Source: Tetranychus cinnabarinus (taxonomy: Eukaryota; Arthropoda; Arachnida; Trombidiformes; Tetranychidae). Taken from it: DNA of 64,000 nucleotides. The translations under genes were made by a program, and so were the position numbers. The notes under the pieces are model-generated. The model was not told the origin of the DNA. It ran no database searches and saw only the letters and a list, made by a program, of their open reading frames with translations. Where the stretch lies: NCBI GenBank assembly GCA_022266195.1, contig WHVY01000002.1, positions 9,749,001-9,813,000 of the forward strand, in the 5' to 3' direction. Shown here in pieces: positions 22,553-35,942 of the stretch (positions are counted from its first letter, which is position 1; each line of letters begins with the position of its first letter).

Positions 22553-25500
22553 TAATTTTTAGCTTTTCAAGATTGAAATGGCAAATCATTTTATCGTTTG
22601 TTTGATAATTTGAGTAACGAAAGGTTGGCGCAAGTAATTGTCACTCAATTACATTCATGTAGTAAAACCCAAAGTCTAAAAATAATTGTTTTCTTAAATT
22701 GTTAATCATTCTGGTGCTAACAAGAATAGGAATGGATTTAATTATGGTCTCTTCTTAATGATATCAATTAAAATGAATAAGAGCAATTTGGTGAGTAATT
22801 TATTGAGGTATGTGTGGCTACATGAAGAGATCAGTGGTTGGATAACATTTCAAGATTAACTTGAATGATCATCTAATTAAAGTGTTGCATAAATACTCGG
22901 TAAAACATTGTCCAATTGCATGAAATAAAGTCAAAGATCTGAATTGTATGAGTTCAAGGCTTGAAACAAACCTAATTTTATTCAGATGATCAATTGGTTA
23001 ATTGTTGTTGTTTCCAACACTGCTTAGTTAACAGTTTATGATGTTATTTACAGTTTACTTTATTTATTAAATCTGTGTTCAATCTTGAGGTAAATAAATT
23101 GTTAATCGAAGGCCAATTTACGATCCTTACCAATCAATATTATCTGTTAATGGAGCCTTTTTCAATCATTGAATTTAATCAATTGTTTACGATTTTGGGA
23201 AAACAAAAACATTAACCAATTTACTTGATCAATAAAACATTATGTCTGGTTGATGAATAATGAAATTAAATCAGTTAGCTACTGGTCTAATTGTTGCTAA
23301 CTCAATGGGTTGATTATATTGATTAAACTCGTTGTTGCACAGATGATATAAAAAACAAATTATAAAACATTTCCGATCCACTTAAAGTACTAATTAAACT
23401 CTTCTGGAAATCTACCAAAATATTTCATTCTTACCTTCAGATTAGTGCCTCAATTGATCAATTTATTTCCAAGATTGACTCAAATTGAAATTTGCAAACT
23501 AATCATGAAAAATCCTGCATTTTGATCCATAGACATCATAAAATTCATCCTTTTCCAAGTCGCACCATTGATCACCAATTCATTAGACAAATCGATTAAC
23601 ATATATTCACTTAGCTGATTTTTATCTTATAATCTTTATGTTAACCATGGATTTGATTGAACCTGACGTTAATGGAGGCAAGATTTGATTTTCAAACAAA
23701 CGTTAATCGATGTGGCATATTTGTGTATAATTTTGGTACAAACCTTGTCAATATTGACTTAGACAAATAAGACATCAACGTTGATTATACTGATGATAAA
23801 TCCCATGTTATATAATCATGATGAGGTTTAGTAATCCCATACTGATAAAGGAAAAACTGTTCAAAATTAAACAGCTGTGATCTTTTACACACATTTACCT
23901 GGCTGTGTAGTTGTCTTTAGATTGTTACTTTATCCATTTTTGTAATTTACTCTTAAAGGTATTAGTCAAGATACTAAATGGCGTGATGTAACTCTAATAA
24001 TTGGAGTTAAATAACAATTTAATAGAAAACCATTTACCAACTTTAGATAAATCACTTGAATCGCAAGTCAACCCACTCTTTAATTTGTGACACAGCTTGA
24101 AGGACAACAGCTACGGCTTGGACGTTAGTGACATTTCAATCTTTACATTGTTTTATGTGATGTTTATCCGTTTATCAAAAATCTTTGCAGGATTGAGGAA
24201 ATTGTATCAGTTTCAAGAATATTTCAGATCTTTTGTAGAGTAAGATATTGAAGATGTTTTGGACTGATTGGTCGGTGAGAAACATATCCATAATGTTATC
24301 TGGCTTAGGATGGTGGCATTTGTAGGGCGGTTTTTCAAGTATGGACTTGTAAGTGTCTGGTAATAATCTGACAAACTTGTGAGATTAACTTGTTCGAGGG
24401 AAGATAATTGGTTTCCTTATTGGTGATTCAAGTAGCATGTTCATGTAACGCGTCACTTTGTTTAACATTAATAACGGACTTTTTGTTTTCAATTAGTGCT
24501 ACTAGATGGTGCAAGACTACAATAACAATTTTTGAGTAAAGGATTGCTCTTTGGATTTTTGTCAAATGTTAATCAACAATTGTTTATTCACTTTCGTTTA
24601 CTTTCGTTTTAATCATCTGTCATAAAATACAATCTTTTTTAATCAACTGTTATTGTGATAAACTCGCTAATGCATTGTGTATCGAGTTTTAACGAAATAG
24701 TATTTATAATTGACTGGATTCAATAGTTTTGTTGTTTTTACTAACCATCGATATTATTGTAAATATGAAAGCGTAAAATCCGGTGTACCGGTGATTAAAT
24801 CAAGAGGAAATGATTCATGTTACATCAGCTACATGTTAATTATATCATCACACTTTATGCCAATTGTTATCGCTATAATTTTGACTCCTTGCAACTCATT
24901 GAAGCCATCGGTAAATCTAAATTTACACAGCTTGTGTTTTGGTTATATTTTTATACTAATAACAATCACTTTAGCTGGATTAACTTACAATTGTTAGTTT
25001 TAATATTTAATTTCATTTGATAATCTACAAATGTGAGTTTCGTTTTCAACTGTTTTCGAGTTTATTCTCAATCAAATCTTTAAAAAACACATGGAGATGT
25101 GATCTTTTTGGTTCAATTCCAATTTTTCTCTGGTTAAATGTTTGAATTAAAATTGTTAAACGTTTCAATTTGTTATTTTATAAACAATCATATGATTGTA
25201 ACATTCAATTGGAATACTAATAATTCGAATTTTTGATTTTTCGCGCTTCCTTGTGCTGCTGCCTTCTAACGGCAAAATTTACAATTCACTTTGGAGTAAA
25301 AAAACTCCTCTCTTTTATTAATAAATATCTATTGTAAAGTTTGTGTGATTTCCACTGTGTTTTTATTTTGCTTATTAAAATATTTCAATTAGGTTAAAAT
25401 TAATTTCCCCGATCTGTTCAATAACGTGAAATCTTTGCCCTTTTCTCTACAATTACCATCCGTGATGCTCTAAGTTTCTTTAAAGAGTCTGATGTGCAAT

Positions 25501-25569
25501 TCAACAAGCCTAAAACAATCTTATGTTGACTAGAAAACCATAACAGTGAATTTTTTAAATTTAAGGTTT
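22553..25569. other. Intergenic, nothing recognised
   Basis: About 3 kb of AT-rich sequence. The open frame at 24710-24997 encodes hydrophobic residues without recognisable motif, splice support or promoter and is treated as chance. Confidence 0.55.
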
Positions 25570-25755
25570 TTGAGAGAGAGAGAATAGTAGATTAGAATTA
25601 AAGAAGACAAAGAGGTGAGTGAAGAAAGGTATTGTAAAAAGATTGAAGAAAGAGAAAAACAAGGAGAAATAGAAAGGTGAGAAGAAAGGATAAGAGAGAG
25701 AAAGAGAGATAAGCGTATGTGAGAGAGAAAGAAGGAGAGATAGAAATTTGAGACT
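25570..25755 (+). repeat. Purine-rich GA tract in the PI4K2 leader
   Basis: A stretch of about 185 bp, nearly all purine on the plus strand, with GAGAGAGAGA and AGAGAGAAAGAGAGAT runs, ending just before the PI4K2 start codon. It is probably 5'UTR; GAGA runs can bind GAGA-factor-like proteins (inference). Confidence 0.75.
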
Positions 25756-25765
25756 GAAATAAAGG

Positions 25766-28700
25766 ATGTCAAATGAAAGCAATGAGAATGAGAATGGTGA
25801 ATGTTTCAGTTCCCCTCAAGATGAAACACAGTTGAAGGCTTTTGGCTTGGAAGAGAGTAGTGAAGAGATTTGTGATAATAATTGTCTTTTACCTGATGTA
25901 ACTGTTGTTAAATCAAACAAATCAACCAGCTTAACATCTCAAAGTGAAAGAGAATTGAGAGAATCTCAGCCCTTATTGAAAAGAATGGATCCTGATGTTG
26001 TTTCCATAAACAATGTGTTCGCCGATGATCCAGAATTTACATCAATAGTCAAAGAAGCTGAGACTGCCATTGAAGCTGCTATTTATCCGGAAAGGATTTC
26101 AAAAGGATCAAGTGGATCTTATTTTGTCAGAAATTGCCAACTGGTAAGTTGTAATAGCCTATTACTTTACCAATTGGTGTGTGTTATGGTGTCAAGTTTA
26201 GTTAATTGGTATCACTTATCATCACTTGTCACCACTACTAACATCATCACTTGCATCTCAAATCCACCGAGTTAGCTACCATTGTCTGTAGGCTTTAGCT
26301 GCCACGAAAGCTTACTCATTTCATAATCTATTATTCTTGAACAAGAAAAAATCAAATACATTTAAAGGCATCAGATTTATATGATACAGTTACACTTTAA
26401 GCTAGCAGCTCGTTAGCTGCAAATTTAAACTAATTAGTTTCATTTTTAAATTACCTCCTATTGAAATCGCATTTATTATTTTCAATGCCCATCAATCTGT
26501 AGATTAATTTTATCTTTAGAATAAAATTTTTGTCCTTCATTTTGTTCCTATTATTACTAATATGCAATTTTGTTTTCATTTCAGAAAAGAATAGGTGTAT
26601 TCAAACCCAAGGATGAGGAACCATACGGAAGGCTAAATCCTAAATGGACCAAATGGATGCACAAATTGTGTTGTCCTTGCTGTTTCGGCAGAAGCTGCCT
26701 AGTCCCAAATCAAGGCTACCTTTCGGAAGCTGGAGCTTCACTTGTTGACCAAAAGTTACAACTAAATATAGTCCCTAAAACGAAAGTACGCTTCAGCAAA
26801 ACCAGCAACTTACTTTTTCTTATCTCTGTTCCTTTCTTCTTCAAAACTACTGTTTAATTAGCTTTCTATCTCATGGAAAATTCTTACAATGTATAGAAAT
26901 CCTCGCCAGGCTTCCGATTGTGACGCATTTTGCTCTCTAATTAGTTTTGTCAGTCTTAAATTTAGGCTTATGCAAGCCCAGTATTTTAAGTTTATTATTT
27001 TTCCACCTTTTCTCGCCTTTTAAAATGGGTCAATCCAATTAGTCGACTTCTGAAATTCTAATTTTCTCTAATTGTTCTATCACTCAATACTTTTTATTAG
27101 TCTACTTCTGAGCTTGCCTAATAACGTTTATTGGTTATTTATTTTAGATTAATACCAGTTTGTATCGATCAGTAAATATAGCAACTCACTTTATTCAAGC
27201 TCTTTCCGCCGTTATCTAGATCATTTTATCCATAGTTGCTCATCAATATGTTTTCCTCTAGGATATTTTATGTTCCTCCCTTTTGAAAGTGGGCTAAAGT
27301 AAATGAGTCAGACAATTGCTACTACCATTAGTATTTCTTTTTCTCTTTAAAATGAATAAGAAAATTCAGCCTTGAATCTCTATCTGTAACTTGCTGAACA
27401 ACTAGTTTCATGACTGTTATTACAATCATAATATGAAATGGTTTCAAATTTGCAGTATTTCAAATTATCTTAACCATTCTGTTAGTCATTTTTCATTAAT
27501 TACATTCAATCAGCTGTTTTTCCTATTCCTGTCCATTCCTCTTCTCCTCTTCCAGTTATTTACTCACGACATTTTTCTTCTTTCATTTCCATTAATAGGT
27601 TATCAAGTTAGCAAGTAAAACTTTTAATTACACAGCAATTGACAGAGCCAAAGCCCGTACCAAACAAAACCTTTCTGAAAGATATCCTAACTTGGGCAGA
27701 CGCTTCAACAGAATCGGTTTACCGACCAAGGTAAAATAATCACAACTTGCGTTTTTTTTTTCTTAAAAGAAATGATTTTGTTTAACTATTTAAATCTTTC
27801 TCTTATTTTGAAGGTTGGCTCATTTCAATTATATGTACATGGCTACGAAGATGCATCAGTAATGCTTAGACAATTTATGGATAACCCATTGCCTGAAAGT
27901 GTCCAGCGAGAGTTTCAACTACAATTTGAAAGATTAGTTGTTTTAGATTATATAATCAGGAATACTGATAGAAATCATGATAATTGGCTGATTAAATACA
28001 ATAAGCCCGATGAAAAAAAAGGTTCAGAATCATGGAATCAAAAAAAGGAACCTTCTGTCAAAATAGCAGCCATCGACAATGGTTTAGCCTTTCCTTTCAA
28101 ACATCCAGATGAATGGAGAGCTTGTATGTCAACTTTAATCTCAAATTTACTTCCACATCCTTCCAATTTTTTTTCACCCCCATCGCATTATTCATTTATG
28201 TTGGATAAATTATTCTAATCATTCTTTTATGCTTTTTCATTCATTTATAGATCCTTACCATTGGGCTTGGTTACCTTACTCTAAAGTTCCTTTCTCTAAA
28301 GAGATTAAAGACCTTATTCTGCCTCAACTATCAGATATGAATTACGTTCAAGAGCTTTGTGATGAGATGTATGAACTTTTCAAAGTAAGTTCTGACCCAA
28401 TGTAACCATGGTCTTGCAACGAAAAGCAAATCCCCACTTATTTTGTCAAGTGAAAATGCGAAAACTTCAGAGTTACTTCCATTAGCTTAATATTTTCTTC
28501 CTCATTGCTAATCATTCTGTTTACCATTTATGATATGCTTAATTTATGATTCACTTTGCTCAATATCTTGCAATTGAACAGATATATTAGTATATTTGTC
28601 TACTCTACGCATTACAGCTACCAGTTTGTAGATTAATAACTCCATCGAATTACAACGATCATCTGTTTGCGTAATGATCGATTTTACAATATTGATTGTT

Positions 28701-29334
28701 TCCACCTTTAAATAGTAACTTCCTTAACCAATGATGTATAAAAAATGATGCTTCAAATATGAAATCTTCATAATTTATATTTTTTGTTGATTCAATCAAA
28801 GTATTACAAGATAGAATACATAAAAATTATTCACTTGATTCATATTTTTGGAAGTCGCAATTAATTCTATACTCCACTTAACTCAGCCATTGATTAAATT
28901 TTTGTTTCTTTTTTTTGCAGACTGATAAAGGATTCGACCGAAATCTTTATGAAAAACAAATGTCAGTTATGAGAGGACAGGTAAGCATTTACAATCTCTG
29001 GATAGCGAATGGAATATTTTGGTTAAAAATGTTTTTAATTAGACATATTTCACTTCAGCTACTGAAATCAATAATTATTAATCTAATTACTGATAGCAAC
29101 CTACGTAAAGTTATTAATGACTATTTTTATTCTAACTTTTCTATTTAGATTCTCAATCTGACTCAAGCTTTGAAGGAAGACAAAAGTCCGGCTCAGCTCG
29201 TTCAAATGCCTGCTGTACTTGTTGAAAGGTGTCGAGAAACTCCCGGAGGTAACCATAAAAAAAGAATAAGAGTAATGGCTGACCAATTTACTCAAAGATT
29301 CCAAAATCGAGCTCCTTTCTTTTCATGGTGCTGA
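25766..29334 (+). CDS. Phosphatidylinositol 4-kinase type II
   Basis: Seven exons, 25766-26143, 26585-26785, 27599-27730, 27814-28123, 28251-28384, 28921-28980 and 29149-29334, give 466 residues. It phosphorylates phosphatidylinositol at the 4 position on Golgi, endosomal and plasma membranes. Visible motifs are the G-loop GSSGSYFV, FKPKDEEPYG with the ATP-binding lysine, the palmitoylated cysteine cluster CCPCCFG, NQGYLSEAGASLVDQ, the catalytic-loop RNTDRNHDNWLIKY, the metal-binding AAIDNGLAFP, and a C-terminal FFSWC replacing the usual FFSWW. The N-terminal 110 residues are Ser/Glu-rich and poorly conserved. It corresponds to the PI4K2A/PI4K2B family; arthropods usually have one gene, so the a/b distinction does not apply. 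AATAAA at 29538-29543. Confidence 0.96.
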
Positions 29335-30694
29335 TCTATAAATATTTTGAGTGTGATATATTCAAGATTGTTGTAACATAAGCATTTGCATTCATTTACG
29401 CGAAAGCGTATCTTGGACTAAATTTCAACCACTAATTCATTCAAGATGATAATCAGCTATTAAATTCCATCATAATCACATCCAATCATGTTTTCCGTCT
29501 AACGAAATTTGAAATGTGACTCAAATTATCCAAAATGAATAAATTATGGAAGTATCTTCAAACATTTGCACAAAAAATTGCATTCCAATCACGAAAATTA
29601 AGGGAACAAATTAATTTTGTGGTAAAGAATAACCCATCGCTATGAAAAAGCAACTGGAAGGATCTCTTTTCAAAACTAATTTGTGGACATTTCGTTTAAT
29701 ATCAAGTGTTTTATTATCAAAGAAATGTACCTTTCTGTGTGTTGGATCAAAACAAAAATCAAAGCCCATCACAAGTTCTTACCATTGTAAAATACGTTTA
29801 ATTTTTATTGTCAATCAAAAGTGAAATTTTTTTCCTTCTGTGATACTCTCAAACATAGATAAATGAAGAAGATAAAATCATCAATGCTAATTATCTTGTC
29901 ATCACTCTCTTCTCCATTTGACATTGATATCAAATTGTTCATCCAACGAAACAAAACTAAAAATGTAACCCAAAATTTTTTTAAAACAAAAATTCTCTCA
30001 CTCTTAATTGTAAATCAATGCATCAGCTTATTGTCTTATTATCCTTTACTGCTATTGCTATCTGCTTATCCTTACATGCTCAAGGATTAATTAAATCAAA
30101 AGTAAATTTATTTCATTTTTATTCGCTATTTCAACAACCCTTTCTTTCAAAATAGCGCAAACTGTATCTACTAAAATGCACAAAGCTCTATGTAAGGCTC
30201 CAATTAACTAAATCAGCTGATCATTAATTTACGTTGATTAAGAGATAAAGATGATTATAATAAAGATTGTTGAAGACGCAAAAATACGATGAAAATAACA
30301 AAGACGCAATATTTTAACCGTCATATGGTTTTTTATCATCTTTATCAGCTCTTTTTTTAACATTTAGGTAAAAGATTGCTTAAATCTTAATAGCGAAGTT
30401 ATGATTAAAAAAATTTGAATCTTCTGCGGAAATTTCAAATTATTGGTCAGATCAGGCAGTTTTAATTATTATCAAATGGTATTGGTTTTAGTATTTGATA
30501 AATTGAAAAAAAACAACTGAAAGTTTAACGGTCAAATCAAATTTAAAATATGTTGTCGTCATAGGTTATTGCTTTTAATATAAGACATAAAAAACAAAAG
30601 AAGGTAAAAGTTACCCATCATTGTCTTTATTTTGTTTGATTGATGCAGTTTGTTTCAAGTGTTTAAATTGTTTAATAAATTGTTTAAATTAATT
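29335..30694. other. Intergenic between PI4K2 and tyrosinase
   Basis: Contains the PI4K2 poly(A) signal at 29538-29543 and a TATA-like AATATAAG around 30577-30584 upstream of the tyrosinase gene. Short ORFs here lack features. Confidence 0.5.
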
Positions 30695-32115
30695 ATGAAA
30701 TATCTAATTGAAAATTTATTTATTATTATTGTGACCTTAGTCAGTTTCATCTATTATGTTAATGCACAGCAATGCTCTAATATAGTGACCAGGGAAAATA
30801 TCCTCTCAATCTCGCCGGAAAAATGGAAGACCTATGTATCAGCTTTTCGTACAATGGCACTCAATGGTGATCTTGACCAATTAGCTAAAATTCATAATGA
30901 TCATTTTGCTGTCATCCACGATTCGCCTCAATTTTTACTTTGGCATCGCTATTTCCTACATGACTTTGAGACTCGACTTCGCCAAATTGATCCATCTTTA
31001 GCTTTACCTTACTGGGTAAGTTATTTAATTTTAAACTTAAACTCATTCCAATTTAAAGGTAAACATAAAAATTTCTTTACACATTTCATGCGTTCATTTC
31101 CTAATAGGATGGTGCTGCTGAATTTACTGCTCCACATACAAGTAGAGTATTTTCTGAATCTTATTTTGGTGGCAATGGAAACCCAAACAATAATTACTGC
31201 ATCTCATCTGGTATTCAAGCAAATCTTACAATAGGCTATCCGGAGACTCGTTGTCTACGTCGCAATTTTCAAGGGCCGAATGCCAATTCCATAGCGCCTT
31301 GGCAATCTCCTGCTTTTATAACATCAATAATTCAAACTTCATCAAGCTATGATACCTTCAGACAAAATTTAGAGCACTCCCTTCATAACTCAATGCATTT
31401 TGGTATTGGAGGAAATGTTGGTGATATGATTTCATCCTGGTCACCTGTTGAGTAAGTTGATTAAAATCAATCTTTTAATTATTCAAATTTATTAATATAA
31501 AAATATGTATTACTTTGCAGTTTATTGTTCTACCCTCATCATGCTAATATCGATCGAATCTGGTCTAAATGGCAAAACTCTGAACCTCAGAATATGAATC
31601 TACTTGATGGCTTACAACGAAGACCCGACGGATCTTTCATTCAAATGAACCGAAATCGACCCTTAGCTTACTACGGAATCCGAACTGGACAAATATTGGA
31701 CACTAGAAAACCTCCCCTTTGTTACACTTACGATGATATTGTATCATCCTCTGCACGTCAACAAAACATGTTTGAAGAACAGCTGAGAGCCAAATTGTCT
31801 CCACTTTTATTGGAACAATATTTCCCCAAATTATTGTCAAGCGATAAATCTGCTCCTCTTGACTTTTCTAACGAAAGATCTCTGAGCCAATCAATCGATC
31901 GACCGCTGCCCTATCCAATATCACTATCACCTTCAATGGCAAAAAGAATGGGCTTTAATTTAGCTAGCGTAATGGATGTCCAACTACGAGCTCACAAATT
32001 CGTTCACGACATGAATCAACAGTTTATACAAAGGACTGAATCAGCTGCCCGTTCTGTAGAGTCTGAGTCAGTTGCCGATAATGAAGAGGTTGAAGAAGAA
32101 TCTCAAGAAGATTGA
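30695..32115 (+). CDS. Secreted tyrosinase (type 3 copper protein)
   Basis: Exons 30695-31015, 31108-31451 and 31521-32115 give 419 residues. The ATG chosen opens a signal peptide (LFIIIVTLVSFIYYVNA) ending before QQC. CuA: H67/H70, H75 and H84 in HNDHFAVIH...FLLWHR, followed by the typical ALPYWD. CuB: LEHSLHNSMH supplies H200 and H204, and LLFYPHHANIDRIW supplies H229. The signature Asp-Pro before the last ligand reads DL here. The enzyme family oxidises phenols to quinones for melanisation, sclerotisation or egg/eye pigmentation; the substrate is not known. The C-terminal region ends in a very acidic tail (NEEVEEESQED). It belongs to the tyrosinase fold rather than the larger insect hemocyanin/phenoloxidase type, which is unusual for an arthropod. 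Confidence 0.93.
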
Positions 32116-33318
32116 TAAATTGCCACATTTGACAATCAGCATTTGATTATATTTTGTATTATTTTTTCATCCCTTTTACATATACATCTCATCAGTTGGC
32201 TCTTAATTTTATTTCATTATAAGCATGATTGATTCAAATGAAATTCATTGAGATGTGACAAATACTTTATTGATACTCTAAAGATAAATGACAAATAAAT
32301 TATAAATATTATAAAATGACAATGTCTACTGTAATCATTAAGTAATACTTGGCCAATCGTTAGCTCTCATCAAGCAATCCAGTTTCAGATTAACACTTGA
32401 AAAATTAAATTCAAATCAGTATTTGACTTTTAATTAGTCAATCCGATAATTAGCAATTCCATATCAGAAATGTGTATAAATTCAAAGAAAGAAAGGCAAA
32501 GTTGATGGATAATGGATATTTAATGTTGAATATATCCTGAGTTAAGCTTAATGTCATAAAAATCGGATTCACCATAATAACATATTGACACATTTTTTTA
32601 CTCATTTGCAGATTAACTTGCATCACTTGATCAAATTTACATTTGAATGTTTCATAAGAAATCAGTTTTTTAGTCATTCAATCACCAACAACATCGTCAG
32701 ATTAAATGGTAAATTTGTTTTGAATCAATCAAGAAAAACAAACTCAACTAAAATCGTAATTGTACAAGATTATTCAAGTGTTTTCATAATTTTTGCTGAA
32801 AGCTTGATCGGAAAGACACGTTTAATTGGTCAAAATAATATAATCTAATCCAGTAAAGGCCTTCAAAGTTTAGTCTATTAATATGTTTGATTGATATGTT
32901 TTTTTTCAACATCACATAACCAGTAGTTTCAATCAAAAGCCAACCACAGACTACTAAAGGATTGATTCAAATTAATTGCAATTAAAAATCAAATGCTGGT
33001 TAAGAATTTAAATTTTAGCTTTAAAACTAATTCAAGTATAGCTACCAACTAATAATACTATTATAATAGCTAAATCATATCATATCTGATATAAGATGTG
33101 AAAACAAAACGAACTGAATCAACAAGTTTCCATAATGATTGACCTTAACAAAACTGTTGAAATGGCAACAATAGCAATGAAATTTAACTGTCCAACTGTC
33201 CAGTTGGTTTAAAGGTGAAATGAGTTTAAGGTTGAGAGGAAAAGTGAATGTTGTTTATCAAATTTCCAGGATTGGGATTGATATTGTCTTACTGAATCTA
33301 TCTTAATAATTCCATGAA
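32116..33318. other. Intergenic, 3' flank of tyrosinase
   Basis: AATAAA near 32293 may end the tyrosinase transcript. Nothing else recognised. Confidence 0.5.
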
Positions 33319-33370
33319 AAACGTGAAATAAAGTCACGTTTCAGTCAAATATAGTTATGTAACACACGTG
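33319..33370. promoter_or_regulatory. Clock-type cis-element cluster: V/P box beside an E-box
   Basis: GTTATGTAAC at 33354-33363 matches the PAR-bZIP/VRI consensus RTTAYGTAAY. One base later comes a palindromic E-box CACGTG at 33365-33370, the CLK/CYC-type site. Just upstream is an 8-bp inverted repeat, AAACGTGA (33319-33326) and TCACGTTT (33334-33341) with a 7-bp spacer. The cluster lies in the gene-free region about 6 kb upstream of the vrille/NFIL3-like gene, whose fly orthologue is controlled by such sites. Function is inferred. Confidence 0.4.
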
Positions 33371-33920
33371 AAAACATGATGATTAAAAGATGATAAAAGA
33401 GGAGGAAAAGAAAGATGAAGATTGGATGATGAAAAGGAAAGGTTTATCCGAACGTAATCCTACTCTGCTCTTGGAGTGCAAAGATGATGGGAAGGCAAAA
33501 AACAGTTGAATGAAATTAATATGATTAACCTTTCCTGAATCAATAAATGGCGTAACTGTAATTGTTTATCCTCATTTCAAGGATTATATGTTTAAAATTA
33601 ACTAAATAGGAATCGTCAACAATCTAAGGTTGGCCAGACTAGAAACTACGTTTGATAATCAAATTGACAAAACTCTTCGTGGACAAGCATTCAATCAACA
33701 AATTTTGATCAAACGTTGCCCTTTTTTATTGTAATAAATTATGATTAACTGTCAATACTTAATGGTTAACTGATAAACATCAATAATTAATTGCAGTTGA
33801 AATCACTTGATGAGATGAACATGAAAACAGCTTTTGGTGATGTTACCAGAAAGAATCAGATTTGTCTGTTGAAGCAAAAAAAACGGTAAACACAATTTTG
33901 ATGTTCACTAAAAACCAAAA

Positions 33921-34719
33921 TTCACAAAAAATGACCAGAATGAAGACGAAATGGACATTCCGTGGCCGAATTTTTAATTTGTTATTAGTTGACTTATTTG
34001 TTTAATGACAGTTTTTAGGCTAAAGAGATATTTGTAACAAATGTGACTTACAAATGTTAGTTGGACAATATTGCGAGAATAGCGGCACTTACGTTCAGCA
34101 TTCTTTCAACAATTATAAGATATAACATTGGCTATAATAAAATACGACTGAAGAACAGAAAATCTGACCAAATTCCTGTAATAGCGAACATCCTTTTAAC
34201 ATTTAATATTTGTGTCTGAATAACGATTTACCTTTAAAAATCAAGTATCAGATCTGATAAAATATCTTTTTGTGTAACATCTTGAACGATTTCGAATATT
34301 TCAATACATCAAATTAAGTTTCAGCTCTCTAACTCTTACAGTCCCTCGAAGCACCAGGTTTAAAGCGAAAATCAAAGTGACAGATTGTACAGAAAAGCAA
34401 ATTTAATTTCCCAAAATAAGAGCATTTTTGATTGACCATCGAAAGAGGAATGAGTTTGATGAAAAAATCTGATTCCATAATTGAAAAAAGACGATTGAAT
34501 TTTCAACTTTGGAGTCGAAAACTATCAATAGAACAAATGGACTCAGTTTTTATGCCTACAAGCCTAAAAAATCCCAACTCTCAACTCGAAAGTCACAATT
34601 ACAATTACTCCTTTAGCCTAAAAACTGTCATTAAACAAATAAGTCAACTAATAACAAATTAAAATTTGTACGCCCACGGAATGTCCATTTCGTATTCATT
34701 CTGGTCACTTTTTGAGAAC
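33921..34719. mobile_element. MITE-like non-coding element with about 100 bp terminal inverted repeats
   Basis: Left terminal repeat 33921-34025 and right terminal repeat about 34611-34719 are reverse complements with few mismatches (shared core TGACCAGAATGAA-ACGAAATGGACATTCCGTGG, written here with a mismatch at the dash). No transposase ORF lies inside the 0.8 kb. I could not find a clean target-site duplication. The interior (34210-34350) resembles 51080-51200, so it seems related to the 49-52 kb repeats. Confidence 0.6.
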
Positions 34720-35936
34720 AGTCCCAATTTTAAATACAAAGGACAGATTAAATTGTAAATTTGAAGATCAATCCAATTCAACCCAAAATTACAGACAACA
34801 ATGTTTTAACCAAGAAATTTTGGTAACTGAAAGACTGAAATTCAATCGTATCAGGGAAACCAGAAAGTTTTAAACCTCTGGCAGTAATATTATTTCGAAC
34901 GATCAATAATAGGGAAAAATTTATTTAATTATTTGTATTTTCAGTCTAATTATTTACCAATATTTGCTCTTTAATTTACACCTATTTTCATGATCAAAAA
35001 AATTGATTAAGATTCTATAATTTTGGTTTAATTAAATAATCTATTTTTGCTTATTTAATAACTGGTCAAAATTTGAAATCTCTAATCATTATCATTATTC
35101 TATCAACTCATGATAATCAAGACTTTAACATTGAATTTCCATGGAAAGGATTTTCCATTTTTTGGTGCTTTTCCATACTTTTGGTTGAACATTTGATTCT
35201 CATGATCATTTCTCATGTTTACACAGTTAGTAAATTGTTATGCTGATCAGATTAGATTGCTATGAAAAAGGCAACGATAAATGATTGGGAAAAGTCAACA
35301 ATTGGAGTTACAATTTAGACTAATTTTAATGTATATAATGATAATAAATATAAAAATCTTATTTAACATTTGATTCCTAATTAGATAAAAAAAGGTGATG
35401 TTGATTAAACTGGCAAACATGACATTAAACCATGTATAAGGTCAACTCAAGACTGGGATAAACTTATGGAACTAACCATTGGTCAGTTATGGTGAAGTAA
35501 CATGAAAGAAAGTAAAACATGTGAGCATGAGAATGATGTTGAAGATGAGGATGATGGAGATGAAGATAAGTTATAAAAAACAAATATATTTTGGTACATA
35601 ATCAACTCAAACACTTTTGATTAGACTTACCTAACACAATTCACTGTCTCTCTCTGTCTACATCCAAAATATCTCAACAAATTTATAATCATCATCATCA
35701 TCAACATCACTTTCATCATCTTAACCAGCTATGTTTGTAACTTGTTGAACTAAAAAACGTAAGAAATTGAAGCTTGCTCAAAGTAAATTGGAACTCGAAA
35801 TGTTAAACACTTTTCTAGGGAGAAGACAAAAGACAGAAAGAGTAAAAGAAAGATGAAGATTAGGATGATGATGATGATGAAGCCAAGAACGTAACTTCAC
35901 CATAAGAATCATTTCATGTTATTCATTTCATCAACT

Positions 35937-35942
35937 CACGTG
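35937..35942. promoter_or_regulatory. Canonical E-box upstream of vrille-like gene
   Basis: CACGTG about 3.4 kb upstream of the start codon. Palindromic CACGTG is the preferred CLK/CYC site; by itself it is weak evidence. Confidence 0.3.

Noticed and set aside
24710..24997. 95 aa hydrophobic ORF in the desert before PI4K2
   Set aside because: No signal peptide pattern, splice partner, promoter or repeat of the frame elsewhere; AT-rich sequence yields such ORFs by chance.
25530..25782. Ser/Leu/Phe-rich minus-strand ORFs
   Set aside because: The antisense reading of the GA-rich leader tract.
34431..34662. 76 aa ORF in the MITE-like element as a possible transposase remnant
   Set aside because: Short, no catalytic motif, and its 3' part is terminal-repeat sequence.
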